Assembly: GCA_013176395.1 (NCBI GenBank) | Contig: JABMLP010000001.1 | Span: 2,046,001-2,110,000, forward strand | Reading direction: 5' to 3' | Length of the DNA stretch: 64,000 nt | Source: Venturia oleaginea | Taxonomy: Eukaryota > Ascomycota > Dothideomycetes > Venturiales > Venturiaceae | Part shown: one piece after another, positions 11,279-25,308 of the stretch | Position numbering within the stretch: the first letter of the stretch is position 1 | Layout: each line of letters starts with the position of its first letter | Program-made: the position numbers and the translations under genes | Notes under the pieces: generated by a model | The model's input: the letters and a program-made list of their open reading frames with translations, nothing else | What the model was told of the DNA's origin: nothing | The model's database searches: none

Positions 11279-12326
11279 CCATGGCTGAAAACCTGGCCTT
11301 TTCTTACATTGAGCATACGAAGCTTTGCTTGAGATTCAGCGAGATTCCATTTCCCTCTGATTTCACTTAGACTATCGTCTTTTGAATCCATGGAAGGGCA
11401 ATACTGACGCCTCTGTCAGCGCGTTGTATAGCTGCACCGATGATGATTGGAATCAACGTGTCAAGGCCATGGTCGAGGCGTGGTTGGACAAAGGTAATTT
11501 CGTTGATGGAAAGCAGGTGAGATGGAGCAGCATGTAAGCATTGCTGATTCCTGGAAGCTGCTCTCCATCAATCTCAACAGCGAAGTCCACCACCAGCTAC
11601 CTCCCACTGTACCAACCCTAGCCATCTCTTTCAGCAGACTCTACTTCCACTAAACACCCTTAAGCATCGTGCTCCCCTGATTCAGCTCGCAATGCTGATT
11701 CCATTCTAGTACCCAAAGCCTTCGTGGCCCCTCTTCACACCAAGCCGAATCTCTTTTCACCGCATGTGCCGAGCCAGGCATGTTGCAATGGTCAAGTGTT
11801 TAATATTGATAGAGAAGAGATTAAATTTGGCTGACGGCGATGACTCTGGAAAATCTTCAGTGTCATACAGGAAATGTCTCAAGACCTAGTCGGCACTTCT
11901 TCTTCTGTTCCATGGTTCGTTCGAGAAAAATTATCGCTTGGGCAGTCGCGGAAAGCATGAACACTCACAATGAAGAAAAGTTATTTGCCTTCACATGTCA
12001 ACCGAACTTCTTAACCATAACAATATCATGTGCCGCAATGTGACAGGTGCCAAATGATCCAAAGCACAAAACAGAAAAATCTTCGCACTCTCCCCAGCCC
12101 CCAAGAAATTTGTCGAATCAAACCACCTCTGGCTTCTCTTGGCACTAAAGCACAACAAGCCGATACTTATTAACAACGGACGACGGCGTGGATATAACCA
12201 ACTTGGAAGAAGCTGCTGTCAGCAAGTAACATCCAGCCTCGTGATTTGACTCACCTAAGCAACAAGCAACATCTTCAGATCAAAGCGAATTCGACCCACA
12301 TAAGCGACAAGTACAGTAGGGTCGCA
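11279..12326. other. No gene recognised
   Basis: About 1 kb between two transposons. Short frames on both strands show no motif, no signal peptide with matching downstream exon, and no repeat relationship to the rest of the window. Confidence 0.4.
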
Positions 12327-13425
12327 CAAGTTTCCGTACAGCCGAGATCGCTCAAAAAATGGGGATTCTTGTAATTACATTATCGCGCTTTCAACGCGAT
12401 CATTTTCGCTCATATTCTCGTATAATGTACAGTAATATCAGGGCTATAAAATGAGCCATTCAGTGAGCTATTTAGTATTTTGTGTGCCAACCATCTGCCG
12501 CCAGTAATGCCTCAACCCTCCTTGGCATTGACTCAAGTACAGCATCAAAATAATGTTGTTCAATAAGCCGCCAGGCCTTAATAAGTGCTTCTCCTAGAAC
12601 CTCTCGTATATTGTCTACACCGCCAGTAACGTATTCAATCATAGGTTCCACTTTGTAGACCAATTCCTTGAGCCTCCGCCAGAGGTTTCCAATCGGGTTC
12701 ATATCAGGACTGTAGGGCGGCGCATCTTGTAGTGGAATGAGGTTTTCCTTAAACCAGACTGTAGTCTTTTTGGCTTTGTGGATAGGCGCGTTATCCTGCA
12801 TAAATTTAAGGCCCGGTTCGTATACTGTAGGTAGCATTTCGTCGAGTAACTTGATATACGAGTTCGTAGAGTAGCCTTGACGCTTGCTCTCTAGGTCACG
12901 CTTAAGAATGTACAATTCAGAGCGCCCTACTTGGCCAGAGAAGCATGCCCAAACCATGATAGACACTCCTTTACCCTTCTTATAGGTATCAATCATTGAG
13001 GTCTCCCATTTTTGTCCTGGTGTGCGAAAACACCATGTTCTTGCCTTGCCGGTCCCTCGCTTACCTAAGCACTCGTCAGACCATATAATCTTCGCCCAAT
13101 CTCCAGCTTTCCACGAGATGTGCTGCTCTGCCCAGAGCTTCCTGACGAGAGGTTCTAGGAGAAGCACTTATTAAGGCCTGGCGGCTTATTGAACAACATT
13201 ATTTTGATGCTGTACTTGAGTCAATGCCAAGGAGGGTTGAGGCATTACTGGCGGCAGATGGTTGGCACACAAAATACTAAATAGCTCACCGAATGGCTCA
13301 TTTTGTAGCCCTGGTATTACTGTACATTATACGAGAATATGAGCGAAAATGATCGCGTTGAAAGCGCGATAATGTAATTACAAGAATCCCCATTTTTTGA
13401 GCGATCTCGGCTGTACGGAAACTTG
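12327..13425 (-). mobile_element. Fold-back Tc1/mariner derivative
   Basis: Two inverted arms of 281 bp (12327-12607 and 13145-13425) differ at only a few positions. Each arm contains the element end (CAAGTTTCCGTACAG) plus the last third of the transposase gene. The unique centre holds the rest of the transposase, but the N-terminal half has been replaced by an inverted copy of the C-terminal end. I see no TA duplication at the edges. Hence it is a rearranged, non-autonomous element that would form a long hairpin when single-stranded or transcribed. Confidence 0.85.
12472..13155 (-). pseudogene. Tc1-type DDE_3 transposase, 5' truncated
   Basis: Reads KIIWSDECLG (first Asp), VSIMVWACFSG, FMQDNAPIHKAKK (second Asp) and YSPDMNPIGNLWRRLKE. 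In the family the third acidic residue is the Glu of NPIENLW; here it is Gly (NPIGNLW), so the catalytic triad is broken. The stop is at 12472. The N-terminal HTH domains are missing, because the sequence upstream of about 13145 is the inverted arm. The ATG-like start at the junction is an accident of the rearrangement. Confidence 0.85.
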
Positions 13426-13820
13426 ATTTTCTCCAGCTAAAGCCTCAACCTAAATAAACACAACCATTCCATCGCTAATGCTGACTCTTTCTCCTTGCAT
13501 GTGGTACCCTAAACTCCCGAGGCTGACGCTGACTTCGGTAGGCAACTTTAGGCGAGTAACCTGAATCGCTGATGCCGAGACACCGATCCTCCTACCTCCT
13601 AGCACAAGTCCCAAATATCAACCTCAGACCATAAACGCATTGAACGTTACCAAATGATCCTACATTACCCCTCATATCCAAGCAAGCTCCAAGACCATCT
13701 CTCCTAAACCATTCCTTCTCTTTCTCTACAAACACAATCACTTTCTTATCAACAACAAGAACGCAATACTCCAATATCTTTGATCGTATTACGCATCTAG
13801 GCTGTTACTGCGCAAAAATC
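13426..13820. promoter_or_regulatory. Upstream region of the MAPEG gene
   Basis: About 395 bp between the Tc1 derivative and the MAPEG start. It has pyrimidine-rich tracts (13690-13730) as is common in fungal promoters and 5' leaders. No specific binding site is claimed. Confidence 0.3.
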
Positions 13821-14577
13821 ATGGCTCCAATCATGACCGGTATTTCAACAGGTCTACTTGCCCCATTCGTTGCTCTCAACATCTGGACATTCGGCATGGA
13901 AGCGTGGATGTACGCGACGAGGATCCCAGCTGTGCAAAAGTATGGCGCGGATATGAGGTCTGAAGCTACGAAAGAAGGTAAGCCACTCCGTTCACAACTC
14001 ATTCATGGATATACCTCTCCACCCTCTCCTTTCTTCTATCATGATACCGCCTTCCCTAACCAGTCTTTCTCCATTCTCCCAAGGGCGTCCACCACCCACT
14101 TCCTTTCCAAACACAATGATACAAATCTACTCCCCCCCACTTCCCCAAATCATCCCATCGTTCCCCTCCCAATCCCACAAAACCAAACAATCAAATTAAC
14201 AACAACCCCAGAATTCAACCGCAAACTCCCCCCCTCCGTCCGCTGGAAAGCAGACAACTACAATCACCTCCTCGAACAACCAACCCAATTCTACGCCATA
14301 GCATTGACCCTCGCTCTCCTCGGTACATCTCTCTTCCTTCACTCCTCCCCTCCTTTCTCCATCAACCCCCCTGCTCTTGTCCTGTATATACTAATGAAGT
14401 CAAGGCGACACAACCCCCTCCTCCCAAAATCTAGCCTGGACCTACCTCTCCCTTCGAGTACTGCACTCCCTAATCCAATCCACCACCAACACAATCCTTC
14501 TCCGCTTCACAGTCTTTGTATCGAGTTCCGCAATCCTCTTCGCTCTGACCGCAAAAGCCGCAGTATTGGTATTCTAA
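13821..14577 (+). CDS. MAPEG-like membrane protein
   Basis: Predicted join(13821..13977, 14212..14322, 14435..14577), 136 residues, all phases consistent. MAPEG proteins are small four-helix membrane enzymes or relatives acting on glutathione- or lipid-linked substrates in the ER or outer mitochondrial membrane; the fungal branch is mostly uncharacterised. Seen: an N-terminal hydrophobic helix (GLLAPFVALNIWTFGMEAWM), a basic loop, the family-like motif RWKADNYNHLLEQPTQFYAIAL with its N-H-x-x-E-x-P core, and two further hydrophobic helices ending in AAVLVF. Introns of 234 and 112 bp have GTAAGC and GTACAT donors. The length fits the family (about 130-150). It is convergent with the PGI gene, 351 bp apart. 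The first intron is long for this window, so the exact first splice site is the weakest part. Confidence 0.75.
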
Positions 14578-14928
14578 TTGGAAAACCAGAAAGAAAAAAG
14601 AAACAAAAAAAGAAACGGGAATCTACTATTGAGGTTAGTAGCATGTTGACGCAACTCCAGCTCCGCCTTAAAGTCCGAATACTAGGGGTTAGGGGTGGTG
14701 CTTCTGGCTTTTCGAGTCTCTTGACTTGGGTCCCCATTTCAAGGTGCGGATGAAGCGAAGAAAGAAATCGCTATTTTTTTTGGCATCAAAATGGGAATAT
14801 GATGGAATTGTAATAGATAATTTTATCTACGTTAGGAACGCCATGCTTGCTTTTGAATCATAAAGCGTCTCGCTTCCAGCATCAATCATGTCACATCATA
14901 TCAGGTTTTCCATAGAGTGTACTTCCGT

Positions 14929-16648
<1,720 letters not shown>

Positions 16649-17686
16649 GATGGGTGGAATTTTGTTGAGGAGACGGAAGGGTGCTGTAAGGCTTATCAAC
16701 TGGAGCTGTGAGTTTGAATGATGATGGGAAGTGGGAACAAAATATCTGGATGGTTGGGATGAACAATTGAGTGTGTGGAAGAGAGATATGTGTGGTTGTC
16801 AAGAGAAATGGAGAATGACGGAGTTCGATGGAGGGGCTACGAGGGAAAGGTGGGGGTTATAGCTTCAAAGTTTGAATCTAGTCCCTTCTGCTCAGCTAAA
16901 CATTCATAAGAAGAAAACACAGCGAATGGGAGAAGCAGTCAATCACATCCCTCCCTTCCCTTCCTACCGACGCCGGAAATCCTTTGAGAAGACGAGCTGT
17001 CGTGGAGAGATGTCCGCCTCGTCGTGCCGCACGGCAGACTCGTCGGGTTTGTAAGCATCTATAGCTAGCACGTACCTTTGTAGGAATGCAATAGCACTAC
17101 ATCAAGTTCTGTGTCGTCACCTGTTACGTGCTCAATCCGAAAGTCTCAGTTCGGATATCAATCGCAGAATCTGCTTTTTCCTAGTCGACAGCCATCGCCG
17201 CGGACTTGTCGGACCGCTCTCCTCACCGACGCATGAAAAAAACATCAATCATTGTCAATCCATACTTGGCTTTTACTTTCAGGGCGGTATATACAAGTCC
17301 AATTGTGGTAATCGGCCCCATGAGCTGAAAGTAACTGCCAATATTTATCCGGCCAATGACAAACACCCTCATCACTCATCAAGCTCCGCCTTCCTAGTCC
17401 TCTCCTGCAATCAAAAACGTGTCCCAGCACTTGAGCATCCTGTGCCCCCCAAAGAACAAGAACAGACATGACGCAAAGATGAGAATGTCAAAACGCCCCC
17501 GTATGTACCACAACGCCAAGCCAATATGTCACCCTGCCAGCACTTGATATGTCAAGGAGAAGGTGCTGAACTTGACATGGATGAAAGGTCATAAAGAGAA
17601 GCCGGAGTAAGGAAGGTGTCAGGTGAGCACCGTGCTATGGCAAGAAGAGTGCTGAACGACGCATCCATGGATAGAAGCATGCTGGT
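16649..17686. other. Intergenic: PGI1 promoter and YPK1 3' region
   Basis: Holds the upstream region of PGI1 (minus strand) and the 3' region of YPK1. An open frame at 17245-17469 lies in the probable YPK1 3' UTR and has no motif. Nothing else recognised. Confidence 0.4.
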
Positions 17687-19775
17687 TTAAACCTGTTCAA
17701 AAGATGGATCGCGAACACTGCCGCCAGCATCTCCCAATCCAGCCACTGGCCGATTGTACGACCATCCTGCAAATTGCTGCTGCATCGTCTGCGACAACAT
17801 TGGTCCCTCGACGTACGAATCCGTTGGAGGCTCTGATGTGAATTCGCGGTCGAAGTTGGCCGTATCGCGCTGATCAACCACGTTAGGCTTGAATGTCGGC
17901 TCGTACTTGCGGTCGAGTAGTTTGCGCCAATCGATGCTGTGGAAGAAGTGATGGGCCTTGATCTCGGCTGCTCCTTTTCCGCCCAACCGCTTCTCGGCAT
18001 TGCGGTCAAGGAGACGTGAAAGAAGATCGCGTGCCGCTGGAGGAACAATCTCTGGGCCTGGGAAGTGGAGAGGCTCCGTGAGAATCTTTCGGTACATTTC
18101 GTTCGTGTTCTCATCATAAAATGGCGGCAGACCTGTCAACATCTCGTAGAGTAGGACACCCAGAGTCCACCAGTCCACAGTCTTGGTGTATCCACCGCCT
18201 GTCAATAGCTCCGGAGCTAGATATTCGGGAGTGCCGCAGAAAGCTATGATTGGTCAGTAGAGTTAACTCGATAGATTAACAATGACGTACTGTTTGTTCG
18301 ATCCTCGTCCTTCATGTCTAGTTTGCAAAGACCGAAATCGCAAAGAGCAATGTGTCCAGTGTAATCGAGCAAGATGTTCTCGGGCTTCAGATCACGATAG
18401 ATGACGTTGAATCCATGCAGACACTCCAGAGCGCACAAGAGTTCCGCTGTATAGAATCGTGCTCGGTTGACGTCGAAACGCTGTTCACGTTGCAAGTGAT
18501 GGAACAGCTCGCCTCCATTGACGAATGCAAGCACTAGGTATAGCTTCTCCGGTGACTGGAAGGAGAACTTGAGTGGAACAATGAAGGGGTTGTTGATCTG
18601 AGCGAGGACGGAGCGTTCAGCAAGCGTATGCGCAACTTCGGATCGAGATATGATGTGTGCCTTGCGGATGGTCTTCAGTGCATAGATTCGGTGCGTATCC
18701 TTCTTTTGAACCTGCATAACCTTGCCGAAACTGCCCTTGCCCACAACCTTGAGCAACTCAAAGTCCTCAATCTTAAGAGAACGCTGTCGGCTCTCCACAA
18801 ATTGTACGCCCACTCGCATAGAACCAGCCCCATATTGCACTTCGAGCCACCTCGGTCCGACCTGGCCCAAGTCTCGGTCTACGTCAGCTCTAGCTTGAGC
18901 AGCCTTCTCTTTATCCTTCTTGCTCAATTTGGGATCTTCCACGTATGGCGCCACCTCTTCAAATCGAGGATTGACTCGGATAGTACCCAAAAACACGTCA
19001 TCGTTGCGGCCTGAATTTGGTGGGGAGTTTGGGTTCCGAATGAAGAACGAGACGTTCATGGGTGTGGTACGCGAAACATCGAATTTGTATTGCGTACTGT
19101 CGCCAGCCCATAGTGGATTTTCAGGCGTGCCAGAAACAGAGTTGATGAAGACCTGTTGCTTATCGAAATCGATTAGCGCGTAGGGTAGATACTTGGAATG
19201 ATAGCGTCCGTGAATTGTAGGAGCAGAGTTTATAGCACCAGTTGCCGATTGCGGGCGTGCTGAAGAAGTATATGACCCCGACATGACTCCATCTCGGGAA
19301 GAGCTGGTCGGTCGCATGGATCCTGCAACGGAGAAGCCGCTGCCTTGAGAAAGTGATCCAGCATGGCCGGAGGGGTTTCTAAAGGTTTCTTCGTGGCCTT
19401 GAGGCAATTGAAAGTTGCGGCCTTCGTGGAGTGTGACAATGAGGATACCAGGCTTTAAAGGGGCTGGAGGTGGAACGGCATTGGCCTCGCTGTATGCTGC
19501 TTACTCTTAGTCTCCATCCTCTTCGGACTCGTTGACGAGGAAACCCACCAATGTTTGTAGTATCGTTGGAATCTACCAAAGTGGTAGCTTGTGACAGGTT
19601 GCTGGAAGATGCTGTGCTTGCTGGTCGTGGAGGCTCACTCGCGCTGGAGGTAGTGGTGGACTGGGACGAAGAACGGTCCGAGAAAAGATGCGTGTCTTTC
19701 AGCTCTGCTCCTTGTCAGCATATACAGTGTTCATCTGGAGGCGCAGGGCATACTCTTTGTTAGCTTCCACGACAT
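17687..19775 (-). CDS. YPK1: AGC kinase YPK1/YpkA (SGK-type)
   Basis: Predicted complement(join(17687..18243, 18291..19496, 19549..19704, 19754..19775)), 646 residues. In fungi this kinase acts below TORC2 and Pkh kinases to control sphingolipids, plasma-membrane stress and the cell wall. Seen: the YPK N-terminus MSWKLTKKLKDTHL (spliced from a 22-nt first exon), a C2-like N-terminal domain (about residues 80-290, PGILIVTLHEGRNF), kinase domain from about 305 with GKGSFGKV, Lys334 (ALKTI), YRDLKPEN (Asp428), DFG (Asp446), activation loop TFCGTPEYLAPE (split by the last intron), and the hydrophobic motif FAGWSY. The C-terminal motif and LLTGGGYTKTVDWW favour YPK over SCH9. Introns are 47, 52 and 49 bp. 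The short first exon would be missed by ORF-only annotation. Confidence 0.92.
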
Positions 19776-22700
19776 GTTGTTTGTTGAGGTGTGAGGTGTG
19801 AAGTGCTGAAGTGTTTGTGTGGTTGTGGTGCGGGAGTGAGAGCAATAGAGGTGGGGCTTGACGATGCAAAGCGAGTTGGCGGAGTTGTTGTTCAACAGCA
19901 GAGGCGAGGAGGCAGAGGGCAGAGGGGCGAAGGCAGAGAGTGGGACTGTCGTGGGTAATTGGGATATATTTGGTTCTTTTAGGGGAACGAAATGAAGGGA
20001 GGCTGTGTTGTACTCCTTGTATTCGTAACGTGAACCTTGGGCCCTGGCCCTGAAGGCGGAACTAAGGTTCAAGGGTTGCTTGGCAACAGTCGGATATTCT
20101 ATCTGACTATTTTGGTGAAGGCTGGAAGCAGTCCTGATTCCTTGCATCGACATCGTCTGATAGTTTTTACACATTAGGCAAAGAGAGTATCTTTCTACAT
20201 CTCGAGTAGTTCTGGGACGATTGTTGTGGCATAATTGCGCTCGTCCAAGCAAGTCAGCCAATTCTATCACATTTTCTTTTCTAAAACGTGAAAAATATCT
20301 GGCTTTCGCATTGCTTAAGGCAAGATCAACAATAATGTGTTCCTAGTAAGTTTCATTCGACATCCATGCGAGGTTGGTACTCTACGTTCAAAATGTAGCT
20401 TGGAATAATTGTGAGCTGGACATGCGCCACAAACGATATAACGGGAACGGGTTGCAACCAGAACTTATGAAAAGAGCAATTATTCGGATGTTGAAGTCTC
20501 AACAAATCTGGTGTTGAGGTCTCAATGTTCGAGCGAGAAATATCAGACTCTTTTGCAGTATAAAAGAGTCAACTTTGTTTTTGCTATAATCTTAGACATA
20601 AATCTAGAATTTCACTTCCGGCGGCCGACGTTATGAGAAGAAAGAAGTTGGGTATTATTACAAACCCGGGTGTAGTACACCAATCCAAATGTGTAGTAGA
20701 AATAGTGCTGGCCAAGTCCAAGTGCAATATGATATGGATGCACAGGTGTGAAGCGAGGAAGCTTGGAGCTGCAACTGGTCCTGCCGTCTTTATTATACAC
20801 GTACTCTAGATACGCTAGTCATGACATTATATCCTGGCCCTGCAATTTTAATTCAAAACCTTGTCCATTTCCAACCGCCCTCATTTTCCTTCACTCACTT
20901 TCCAAAGCATCAGGCATCTCATATCGACCTTGGGGAAGGACGACAACCTCCTACATCCTAGGCCTACCCAAAGCATGGCTTTCCTCGTTTGTACTACTCA
21001 TTCATTTTTCAGCGCGACGGTATACCGCAGCCTATGTCGATGGACTCATCCATCGTCGTCCAACCGAAGACAGCGCAACTCCTTTCCGCAATTTCTCGCT
21101 GGTCGGAGCATGCTCAGGTGGCAGTAAGATGAGTCGGTACCAAATGCATCTGCATCCATCCCAACTTTCCATCAGGACAACACCTATTCTCCAAGACTAT
21201 TCTATTACTCGCTGACGGCTGGCCGGAGCCCACGCATCTCTTGCCACATGCTGTGGCCACTGCAGTGAAAAGACGCAAATTTGCCTCTTGCCACAAAACA
21301 CAGTCATATCTCGCCATTCAAAATCGAACTGTCCACATTAGACAAGGCTTCTGCTCTCCTGGCATTCGTTAGCGGGCACAATGATTCCTAGCTCTCACCC
21401 TCCTACTTGGCCTCTCCACGCGCCATTTTCCATCCACGTTCCTCGTCTCGAATGTCAGCATCTTACGAATACGAAAACGATCTCGAGAGAAATTGGGAGG
21501 GATACTAGGCAAAGAGCCGAAGTAGCGGTGGATGAGATCAGGATGCACAATTGATATAGAGCCGTCACACGCGGGCTTTACGGCGAGATCATGTCGTTCC
21601 CTTCGCGAATCTCCAGGCATTCCTATATCTTTCAGCATCGTCGAATGCCCAAGATATTGACTTCTTGATCTTAATGTTACAATGGACTACCCAGCATGTG
21701 GTCTGGCGCCACCAGGCCTTTACGCGATGACGATTACTAAACTCCCGCCCTATGGCTAAGAAGATAGTTCGACGTAGGCCACATTCACAGGGGAACTGGT
21801 GGCTTCGTGGTGTTGTATGCGACCCCTTACGCGCCCGTAGTCCATAATCTCCACACGGATTACCTTCGCTACAAGATCTCGCATAAAACCTTGGTAGGCC
21901 TCTAAGCCGCCAAGTGTCGGTGACTACATGAAGTAGATGGTTCCTTCAAGGAACGAAATACGACGATTGACCGCCGGACTCTCTCGCTCAGGTAGGCTCA
22001 TCGCATTGCGTGCTGTGCTGTCGAGCCTAGTCACTTCTCTTTCATAAGGCCTGAAACCAGAAAGCCGGACTCGATAGTATTATGCCAACGCTTTGATGCA
22101 ACTTTTCGATTCTTTAAACCGACTTGATCTTCCGCACTGAGAATGGCACAAGGCACGTCTTATCAGGATACCATCGTGCGTGTTGTTGTATTATCCGCAT
22201 CAAAGACCGCTTTCTGTTGTGCCTTTCCGGTGTCCAGCGGTTGGAACCTTTGAAGAGGATAAACGGGTTCCGTAGGCAATGGCGATGTCATTGGAAGGCC
22301 AATCAACTTGGTGGCCAAGGTTGGAAAAGAGAGGTTAAACATGTCTGGAGTCGGATACTCTACCCATGAATATGATCAGCTTGGAACACAAGAGAAGGAC
22401 TCGTGCTGACATCTTGACTGTAAGCTTTGGACGTTCATACTTACAAATACCCAGTAGACTCGCTTCAACTCGTCTATAGGCATCTAAAGGTATGAAGATA
22501 GATATCTTTCTCGGCTCTTCTTCCTGCAACATCCTCGTCTAATTGATCTGTTCGGTCCTTTGGCGCTTTTGCATTGCAAAACGCTCCACATGTTTGGCTT
22601 AGGGTGGTTGTTGCAAGAGCCAGCTCCATCGCAGAGTCTCATACCTATTCAGCAGATGCGACATACCACCTGGCACCTGGCACCATGACAAATCGCTATC

Positions 22701-23511
22701 GTTCACCACACCCTCGATTTCCATGCCAATAGGAGGCGTGCATCGTCTCCACTCAGCCGGCGTCGTTGCATGATCCGCGATGCGGAACGGGAAGAAAGGG
22801 AGAGGTTCACTTATGCAAGTCGTTGAGCCGTTCATCGTGGCTGCAAGCCATGGCGCCTAAAATCGATTGCGACGAAAGATCTAAAGTCCCCCGCAGTCGT
22901 TCAGCTCGACGGATCTTGCTCGAATTTTTCCATTACTTTTCTCTCGGTTTTGGCTCCTTTCTCTCGAAAGACGATCTCTGTCGGCCAAACCATATCTTCC
23001 ATTCTGTTTTTCCGAATCACCTGACCCTACGGACCTTTTGATAGTCGAACTATGGACCAGCTCCGAATCGCTCGAGAGTATATACAGAACTGGATCCTGC
23101 GCCGACGGTTGCAGTCGTCTAGACTGGTGTGTTATGGACAAGGGGAAGCTCACTTTGGATGTGCGAAGAACACCACCGCGCGTTGGCAGTTAGTGCAGGC
23201 AATGAACCTTGTAGAGGCCGGAGATGTATCAGTACAAACCAAAGACTCACCTCCTCCTTGCTCTCTCAAACTACAGCAGCCTCATGACTACAGCGTATCA
23301 CTCACGGTAGCATCTCCGCCACCACTCATCACAGCTCTGCTACCTTCGAAGAGTGGGTTTTGGTAAAGCAGCTGTACTTAATCCTCTGCTGTTGCGGACG
23401 CGTCAAATCAGCAGCTGCTGCGCGATATCTGTTCCAAGGAGTTCTCCCTTCTACTCGCTACTCACCTCTCACACACAATTTCTGACCACCACTGCTGCCA
23501 CCCTTATAACT
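19776..23511. other. Long intergenic region, no gene recognised
   Basis: 3.7 kb between YPK1 and the first C2H2 gene, divergently transcribed, so it must contain both promoters. A CT-rich leader precedes the C2H2 start (23440-23500). I looked for split small secreted genes and transposon ends and found none that hold up. An antisense frame at 22599-22835 with GVVNDSDLSWCQVPGGM is unidentified and may be a relic. Confidence 0.4.
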
Positions 23512-25308
23512 ATGGACGACTGGTATACTGGGTCCGATGGCAGCTATGTAAGTACCTTCTACGCACTTTGCCATCCATCTTTTTGCGTTTCTTAGCAAGT
23601 GAGATGTGCCGTCTATTGACAGACGAGCGCTTTGCTAATTGCAATAGACCATCGGCGACTTTACTCAGGGAGTGAGCCCCGGCGACTTTGTCGAAGAGAA
23701 TCGGTCCAACAACGAGTCTTCCTATCTATGCTTCCCAACAGCTTCCGATGGATCGTGGCAACCAATCGATGATGAAGATCATTATCAACATCAGCAACAT
23801 CAAGACTTTCCAGCGCAGACGGCTAACGAAGGTCTCACTCAACAACGGCTCGGGGAGTCTCAAATCGGTCTTAGCCAGGCTGATGGAACGGTGGAGAGCT
23901 GGGATGGCCCATATAACCCCATCAACTCGCAAGTAATGACGGAGTTCACGACTTCAGCAGAGGCTCAAGACGGTCACGAAAGCTCCTTGTCCACGATTCG
24001 TCCACCATCAGATCGAGAATTTAGCCGTACCTCCGAGGTTGTCTGGCTTTCCGACATATATCGTCCCGTTCAGCAGGCTGTTGTTTATTGTCGAGACTTC
24101 GTCGATGAAATATGCGAGCGTATTCGCTTAGTCGGCGAATCGTCTGCGATCGAAAACCTGCGCCAGTTGACAAACCTGCGCCAATTGCCAGCAGTAACCA
24201 TCAATCGGCAGTGGGCATCAGCTGCTCATCAACCTTGCGCGCTCTTCGCGCTGCATATCAGCCTGCAGAACATCTTTGCTCAGCAACCGGACATTCATTC
24301 GTCTTTCTCACCCTCATCTTTGTTGATCATTCTACGAAGCCCAGAATACTACGCCATGGCCTCACAACTGCTTCTTACGGCTGGCGACCGTTCGTCACAC
24401 GCACAAGACGAACTCTTTTTGGAGGATAATCTGTCCGTGAACGCCATTTTCACCCTTCTACAGCTTCTTGGACGCAAGCTGGAAAGACCCTTATCCCTTG
24501 GGATATGTTCATTAGTGAGGAGCTCCTCAGAACCCACATACACTGCTTACCGCCTGTGTCCCGAGGACCTTCTCCATATCACAGTGTGGCTCTATAGCGA
24601 CAGATTTGACCAAGATGGCACTGGCATAAGCCATTGGTCGGGTTTCGGTGCCAATACTCGCGTCGCTCATGAACTGGGCTTCGAGCCGAGAATTCGAGTG
24701 AACTCTGGCCACATTGGTGCCTTTGACAGAGGCCAAGAAAATTATCTTCCACTCAGTCGCTCGGCCTCTTCACAACGCGACCTGTCACAAAACACCTCGT
24801 CCTCGCTATATTTATCTGCTAATACTTCATCCAATAGCATGTCGAGGACGCCATCGATCGAGCATGGTCAAAAAACCCAGAGGCACGACATGCTTACGCC
24901 CATTGGAACACCATCTTTGCGGCGCATACCCTCTCAATCAAGTGGCCACTCTTCCAGCAAAGACATGGTGAACTGTCAGCAATGTGGTAAGGCTGTACAA
25001 AAAAGAGGTCTTCAGTAAGTTATTCTTGATTGACACGTCGATGGCGTTGCTGACTACATACCAACAGCAAACACATGAGAGGTCATGACCAGAAGCATAG
25101 TAACCAATTGCGGAGATACCCATGCCCCAACTGCTCGAAACCTTTTCAGTATCCCAAAGATGTTAGGCGGCACCTGTCAACACATGATTTGTCCCGCAAT
25201 TGGAAATGCGGGTTTCTGGATTGTGCCTACTCTGAGACTGGATTTTCACGCGAAGATCATCGGGACAGACACATGGCCAAGGTTCATGCTTACACTGGCG
25301 GTACATAG
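23512..25308 (+). CDS. C2H2 zinc-finger protein with N-terminal domain, paralogue 1
   Basis: Predicted join(23512..23547, 23648..25014, 25068..25308), 547 residues. The C-terminus carries three C2H2 fingers: C-x2-C-x11-H-x3-H (CQQCGKAVQKRGLHKHMRGH), a regular one (CPNCSKPFQ...HLSTH) and a third of C-x4-C type (CGFLDCAYS...HMAKVH), typical of a fungal family of nuclear regulators. The last intron cuts inside finger 1. Residues about 150-350 form a folded domain with PCALFALHISLQN and, later, ITVWLYSD and ISHWSGFG; the Cys...His spacing is reminiscent of OTU-like cysteine proteases, but this is only a suspicion. A Ser-rich, disordered linker follows. Start chosen because MDDWYTGSDGSY precedes a good donor and follows a CT-rich leader. 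Two relatives lie at 32821 and 41876. Confidence 0.8.

Noticed and set aside
12472..13167. Intact Tc1 transposase gene
   Set aside because: The N-terminus is created by the inverted arm, HTH domains are missing and the catalytic Glu is Gly.
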